From positions 124,001-188,000 of the forward strand of contig NZ_BMXE01000008.1 of NCBI RefSeq assembly GCF_014651595.1: 64,000 nucleotides of DNA, written 5' to 3'. The notes under the pieces were generated by a model. It was not told the DNA's origin. It saw only the letters and a program-made list of their open reading frames with translations, and ran no database searches. Below are positions 60,749 to 64,000 of the stretch, one piece after another; positions within the stretch are counted from its first letter, which is position 1, and every line of letters begins with the position of its first letter. The translations under genes and the position numbers were made by a program. The stretch comes from Pseudovibrio japonicus. GTDB lineage: Bacteria; Pseudomonadota; Alphaproteobacteria; Rhizobiales; Stappiaceae.

Positions 60749-62170
60749 ATGGCTACCAATCGGACCTACGACCAAATTCAGGTCGGCGATACCGTTACGC
60801 GTTCCCGTATCTGTACGGCAAACGATCTCTACGTTTTTGCTCATGCGTCTGGCAACATCAACCCACTGCACCTGCCAAATGCACAGTGGGAAGGTATCGA
60901 GCAGAAGGATGGCCCATCCGCACCGTTCATGTGGGGCGCGTCTCTTATTTCCGCAGTTGTCGGCAACTATCTCCCAGGCCCAGGTTGCGTTTACCGCGAC
61001 CAGACCCTGTCCTTCCATAACAAGGTGAAGGTAGATCAGGTTCTCGACGTCACTGTGACGGTTCTTGAGAAACTCCCGAACGATGAAATTCGCCTGTCCA
61101 CCACCGTAAAGGTTGATGACGGCACGCTGGTTGCTGAAGGTGAAGCCCGCGTTCAGGCACCAACTAAGTCCATCTCCTATGATGCCGAAGAGCTGCCAGG
61201 CTTGCTTATGAAGCGCCACCAGCACTTTGACCGCCTCGTCGCAACCGCCTCCCAGCTGCCTGCTATCCCAACTTCTGTTGTATGCCCGGACGACGCCAAC
61301 TCTCTCGGCGGTGCAGTTATGGCAGCTCAGGCTGGCTTGATCGTTCCAATCCTCTGTGGCCCTGAAAAACGCATTCAGGCAGCAGCTGATAAGATCGGGG
61401 CAGATATCTCCGGCTACGAAATCATCGACACACCGGATGAAGGCTCCGCTGCTGCAAAAGCGGTTGCGCTGGTCCATGAAGGCCGTGTTCGCTCCGTTAT
61501 GAAGGGGCACCTGCACACCGACGACCTGCTGCGCCACATTGTGAAGCGCGAAGGTGGTCTGCGCACCAAGCGACGTTTGTCCCACGCATTTGTTATGGAT
61601 GTTCCGGGCCGTGAAACACCGCTGATCGTTTCCGATGCTGCCATCAACATTGCACCAGACCTGACCGCAAAAGTTGATATCACTCAGAACGCGATCGACG
61701 TAGCGCGCTCTATCGGTATCGAGCCACCAAAGGTCGGTATCCTGTCCGCTCTGGAAACCGTAAACCCGGCAATCCCATCCACCATCGACGCAGCTGTGCT
61801 GTCCAAGATGGCTGACCGCGGTCAGATCAAGGGCGGTATTGTTGATGGTCCTCTGGCCATGGATAACGCGATCGACCTCGAAGCAGCACGCACCAAAGGC
61901 ATCGAGTCCGTTGTGGCAGGACGCGCAGAAGTGCTGATCGTGCCAAACCTCGAAGCTGGCAACATGGTCGTTAAAGAGCTGACCTTCCTGGCGCACGCGG
62001 AAACTGCTGGTCTCGTCACCGGTGCTCTTGTTCCGATTATCCTCACCAGCCGCGCGGACAATGATCGTGCGCGCCTCGTTTCTTGTGCTCTTGCCTCCAT
62101 GTACGACTACTACCTGCGCAACGGTGTAGCGTTCGACAATGAGCAGAAGCTTGCAGAAGCTGCAGAGTGA
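60749..62170 (+). CDS. MaoC hydratase-phosphate acetyl/butyryltransferase fusion
   Basis: A 473-residue fusion. Residues 1 to about 145 are a MaoC-like hot-dog hydratase domain (YVFAHASGNINPLHL holds the hydratase Asn-His motif). Residues about 160-473 are a phosphotransacetylase domain related to PTB/PTA, with PTSVVCPDDANSLGG and VDGPLAMDNAIDLEAA as recognisable parts. It probably interconverts acetyl-CoA (or another acyl-CoA) and acyl-phosphate for AckA just downstream. The fused hydratase may act on crotonyl-type CoA esters; its role is unproven. A classical stand-alone Pta is not seen here. Confidence 0.92.
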   Translation: MATNRTYDQIQVGDTVTRSRICTANDLYVFAHASGNINPLHLPNAQWEGIEQKDGPSAPFMWGASLISAVVGNYLPGPGCVYRDQTLSFHNKVKVDQVLDVTVTVLEKLPNDEIRLSTTVKVDDGTLVAEGEARVQAPTKSISYDAEELPGLLMKRHQHFDRLVATASQLPAIPTSVVCPDDANSLGGAVMAAQAGLIVPILCGPEKRIQAAADKIGADISGYEIIDTPDEGSAAAKAVALVHEGRVRSVMKGHLHTDDLLRHIVKREGGLRTKRRLSHAFVMDVPGRETPLIVSDAAINIAPDLTAKVDITQNAIDVARSIGIEPPKVGILSALETVNPAIPSTIDAAVLSKMADRGQIKGGIVDGPLAMDNAIDLEAARTKGIESVVAGRAEVLIVPNLEAGNMVVKELTFLAHAETAGLVTGALVPIILTSRADNDRARLVSCALASMYDYYLRNGVAFDNEQKLAEAAE

Positions 62171-62195
62171 TTACGGGATAGCTGAGAAGATAATA

Positions 62196-63377
62196 ATGAC
62201 AATCGAAACTATTCTTGTTCTGAACGCTGGATCTTCTTCCATCAAATTCCAGCTGTTCAAAGGCGAAGAAAGTGTGCTTTCCGGCCAGATTGATGGCTTG
62301 GGAGCATCTGCTTGGGTAAAAGGCAAATCTGCTGAAGGCAAAACGATCATGGATCGTGCGCTATCAACAGAGGAAGCTCAGAACCACAACACCGCGCTTC
62401 AGGTCATCCTTGCGCTGCTCAAAGAGTTCGATACGGAACTCGAAGTGGACGCAATCGGTCACCGTGTTGTGCATGGCTCCTCCAAGTACTCCGCACCTGT
62501 GCTGGTGACGGATGAGGTTGCCGCTGAGCTGGAAACCTTCAACCCGCTGGCACCACTGCATAACCCGCACAACCTTGCAGGCATTGCAGGCGCGAAAGCT
62601 GCCTTTCCGGGCAAGCCGAACGTAGCGTGTTTTGATACTGCGTTCCACCGCACGCAGGACTTCAAGAACGAAGCCTACGCCATTCCGACCAAGTACTACG
62701 ACGAAGGCATTCGCCGCTATGGTATGCACGGCCAGTCCTTCCACTATATTGCCGAGGAACTGCACAACGTTGCTCCGGAAGTGGCAGATGGCAAGGTAGT
62801 TGTTGCCCACCTTGGCAATGGTGCGTCCATGTGCGCAATCGAAAACGGCAAATCCGTCACCACCACCATGGGCTTTACGCCAGTTGATGGTCTGGCCATG
62901 GGCACACGCTCCGGTCTGATCGATCCGGGTGTCATCTTCTACCTGATGGAAGAAAAAGGCATGTCGGTGAAAGAAGTTGCCAACCTGCTGAATAAGGAAT
63001 CCGGCATGAAAGGCCTCTCCGGAATCTCGCAGGATATGCGTGATCTGGAAGAATCCGACAGCCCGGAAGCAAAGCGCGCACTCGACTACTACGACAACCG
63101 CATCAAGCGTGAGCTCGGTGCTCTGGTTGCAGTCATGGGCGGTCTGGATGCAATCGTCTTTACCGGTGGCATCGGTGAGAACTCTTCCCTGACACGCGCA
63201 GGCGTGTGCAAGGGCCTTGAGTTTCTCGGCGTGGAAATCGACGAGGAAGCAAACAAGGCACGTGCGAAGGAAGCAATCACAATTTCCAAGCCGTCTTCCA
63301 AGGTTAAGGTCATGGCGATCCCAACCAATGAAGAGGCGATGATTGCCCGTCAGACTCGTGTGATCTGCGAAGCATAA
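62196..63377 (+). CDS. ackA: Acetate kinase
   Basis: This 393-residue ASKHA-fold kinase converts acetyl-phosphate and ADP to acetate and ATP, or the reverse. Motifs: LVLNAGSSSIKF at the N-terminus, GNGASMCAIENGKS, FTPVDGLAMGTRSG and FTGGIGENSSLTR near the C-terminus. The ATG at 62196 gives the standard start; an in-frame TTG at 62139 lies inside the previous gene. Together with the MaoC-Pta fusion it forms an acetyl-CoA/acetate overflow or xylulose-phosphate-linked module. A strong terminator follows. Confidence 0.96.
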   Translation: MTIETILVLNAGSSSIKFQLFKGEESVLSGQIDGLGASAWVKGKSAEGKTIMDRALSTEEAQNHNTALQVILALLKEFDTELEVDAIGHRVVHGSSKYSAPVLVTDEVAAELETFNPLAPLHNPHNLAGIAGAKAAFPGKPNVACFDTAFHRTQDFKNEAYAIPTKYYDEGIRRYGMHGQSFHYIAEELHNVAPEVADGKVVVAHLGNGASMCAIENGKSVTTTMGFTPVDGLAMGTRSGLIDPGVIFYLMEEKGMSVKEVANLLNKESGMKGLSGISQDMRDLEESDSPEAKRALDYYDNRIKRELGALVAVMGGLDAIVFTGGIGENSSLTRAGVCKGLEFLGVEIDEEANKARAKEAITISKPSSKVKVMAIPTNEEAMIARQTRVICEA

Positions 63378-63409
63378 TCGACCAAAACGTGGTCTCGATC
63401 ACAATGTTT

Positions 63410-63451
63410 AAACCGCACTTTTCTACAAGGAGAAGTGCGGTTTCTTTTTTG
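63410..63451 (+). terminator. Rho-independent terminator after ackA
   Basis: AAACCGCACTT pairs with AAGTGCGGTTT around TTCTACAAGGAG, followed by CTTTTTTG. This is the clearest terminator in the window. Confidence 0.92.
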
Positions 63452-63531
63452 TTTGCCTAGACCTATCAAAGCAAACTGGAGAGTTGCCCAAACATATTCC
63501 TATGGGTTTTAATATCAAAAAAATTGATATA

Positions 63532-64000
63532 ATGAGATATGCAACTCGTGTATACAGAGCTTCAATGAACACTGGCACTCCAATGATTATCGCTGCAACC
63601 ACACTTGCACTTCCGGTTTCTCTGACCGCCGCTGAGCTGCGTCTGGTGGAATACCACCAAAGAAATCTTGCCTACATCATCGTGCCTCGAACCGCCAAGA
63701 AACTTCCTGCACTTTTGCTGTTTCATGACTGGAACGGATTAACCGACGCAGCGATCCAACAGGCGGCAAAAATCGCAGAACAAGGCTATGCCGTGTTCCT
63801 CCTTGATCTGTTTGGCGGCAAGGTTCCCCAGTCCAGAGAAGAAGCCGGACCACTGGTAGAAGCCATGCTGACAACAGAGCACCAGCAGGAGTTACTGGCA
63901 AATGTCTGTTCCGGTTTGCAGCTGCTTGAAAGTGTCGAGGAAGTAGAGCCGATCGGCGTGTCCGTACATGGCTTTGGTCTTGGAGAGCAGGTTGCTGAAT
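63532..64000 (+). CDS. Partial dienelactone hydrolase-like exported alpha/beta hydrolase
   Basis: The frame is open to the window edge. From the ATG at 63532 the protein starts MRYATRVYRASMNTG and continues into a hydrophobic stretch ending LPVSLTAAE, a likely signal peptide; ATGs at 63502 and 63565 are alternatives. The mature part follows the dienelactone hydrolase plan: PALLLFHDWNGLTD (oxyanion region), YAVFLLDLFGGKVPQS, and the nucleophile elbow VSVHGFGLGEQVAE. At the elbow the expected nucleophile (G-x-C/S-x-G) is Gly in GFGLG. The C-terminal Asp and His are outside the window. Confidence 0.7.
   Translation, partial: MRYATRVYRASMNTGTPMIIAATTLALPVSLTAAELRLVEYHQRNLAYIIVPRTAKKLPALLLFHDWNGLTDAAIQQAAKIAEQGYAVFLLDLFGGKVPQSREEAGPLVEAMLTTEHQQELLANVCSGLQLLESVEEVEPIGVSVHGFGLGEQVAE

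Noticed and set aside
60746-61996. 416-codon minus-strand ORF across the MaoC-Pta fusion
   Set aside because: Shadow of a strongly supported gene on the plus strand; biased composition and no domain.

Overview
The window is chromosomal DNA of an alphaproteobacterium, most likely a marine member of the Hyphomicrobiales close to Pseudovibrio/Stappiaceae (an inference from gene order and style, not a database match). Pointers are the dapE / truA-fmt-def / rmuC neighbourhood, a Cpa/Tad pilus locus, an Irr-type iron box in front of bacterioferritin, a form II CO-dehydrogenase-like cluster, a MaoC-phosphotransacetylase fusion next to ackA, and fragments resembling the short palindromic intergenic repeats of this group. 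Coding density is high. I found no tRNA, rRNA, transposase, prophage or CRISPR array.

Layout. 1-240: start of a basic, Arg/Gly-rich protein on the minus strand, cut by the window edge. 570-5769: coxG-coxS-coxL-(unknown TPR-like gene)-coxM, a form II aerobic CO dehydrogenase-like molybdenum hydroxylase. 5805-8323: an unknown membrane protein, an SDR oxidoreductase, then bfd-bfr iron storage with a candidate Irr box. 8378-13523 (minus): hrpB helicase, glucokinase, methylglyoxal synthase, a secreted DUF1194 protein. 14202-29220: a 15-kb nucleoside uptake and catabolism block: SorC-type regulator, BMP-type ABC importer (binding protein, double ATPase, two permeases), cdd, purine nucleoside phosphorylase, deoC, deoA, deoB, a PhyH-type Fe/2-oxoglutarate dioxygenase, adenosine deaminase, a URC4-type uracil catabolism protein and upp. 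29398-37163: a TrpF-like protein, a membrane-anchored retropepsin-like protease, galM, a deacetylase-family amidohydrolase, a DUF805 protein, dapE, two tandem paralogous membrane proteins and a DUF2189 protein. 37231-41868: truA, GNAT, fmt, def (minus) and rmuC (plus). 41872-45756: LysR regulator divergent from a VOC protein and a nitrilase, a broken nitrilase C-terminus, and a 2-hydroxyacid dehydrogenase. 45887-60473: the tad pilus locus (flp, cpaA-F, tadB, tadC, inverted tadD), interrupted by a leucyl aminopeptidase, MarR and NlpC/P60, then resumed by a secretin-N-domain protein and two TadE/TadG-like pseudopilins. 60749-63377: MaoC-Pta fusion and ackA, ended by a strong terminator. 63532-64000: start of an exported dienelactone-hydrolase-like protein.

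How the genes work together. The nucleoside block reads as a complete scavenging route: import, deamination of cytidine and adenosine, phosphorolysis, then pentose phosphates to glyceraldehyde-3-phosphate and acetaldehyde, with released uracil salvaged by Upp or fed to a URC-type route. The dioxygenase and URC4 are the least explained members and are the best candidates here for undescribed chemistry. Other points worth a second look are the unnamed protein between coxL and coxM, the TrpF-like protein with an altered active-site loop, a hairpin that would mask the cpaA ribosome binding site, perfect palindromes beside the LysR and MarR genes, and the nitrilase remnant.
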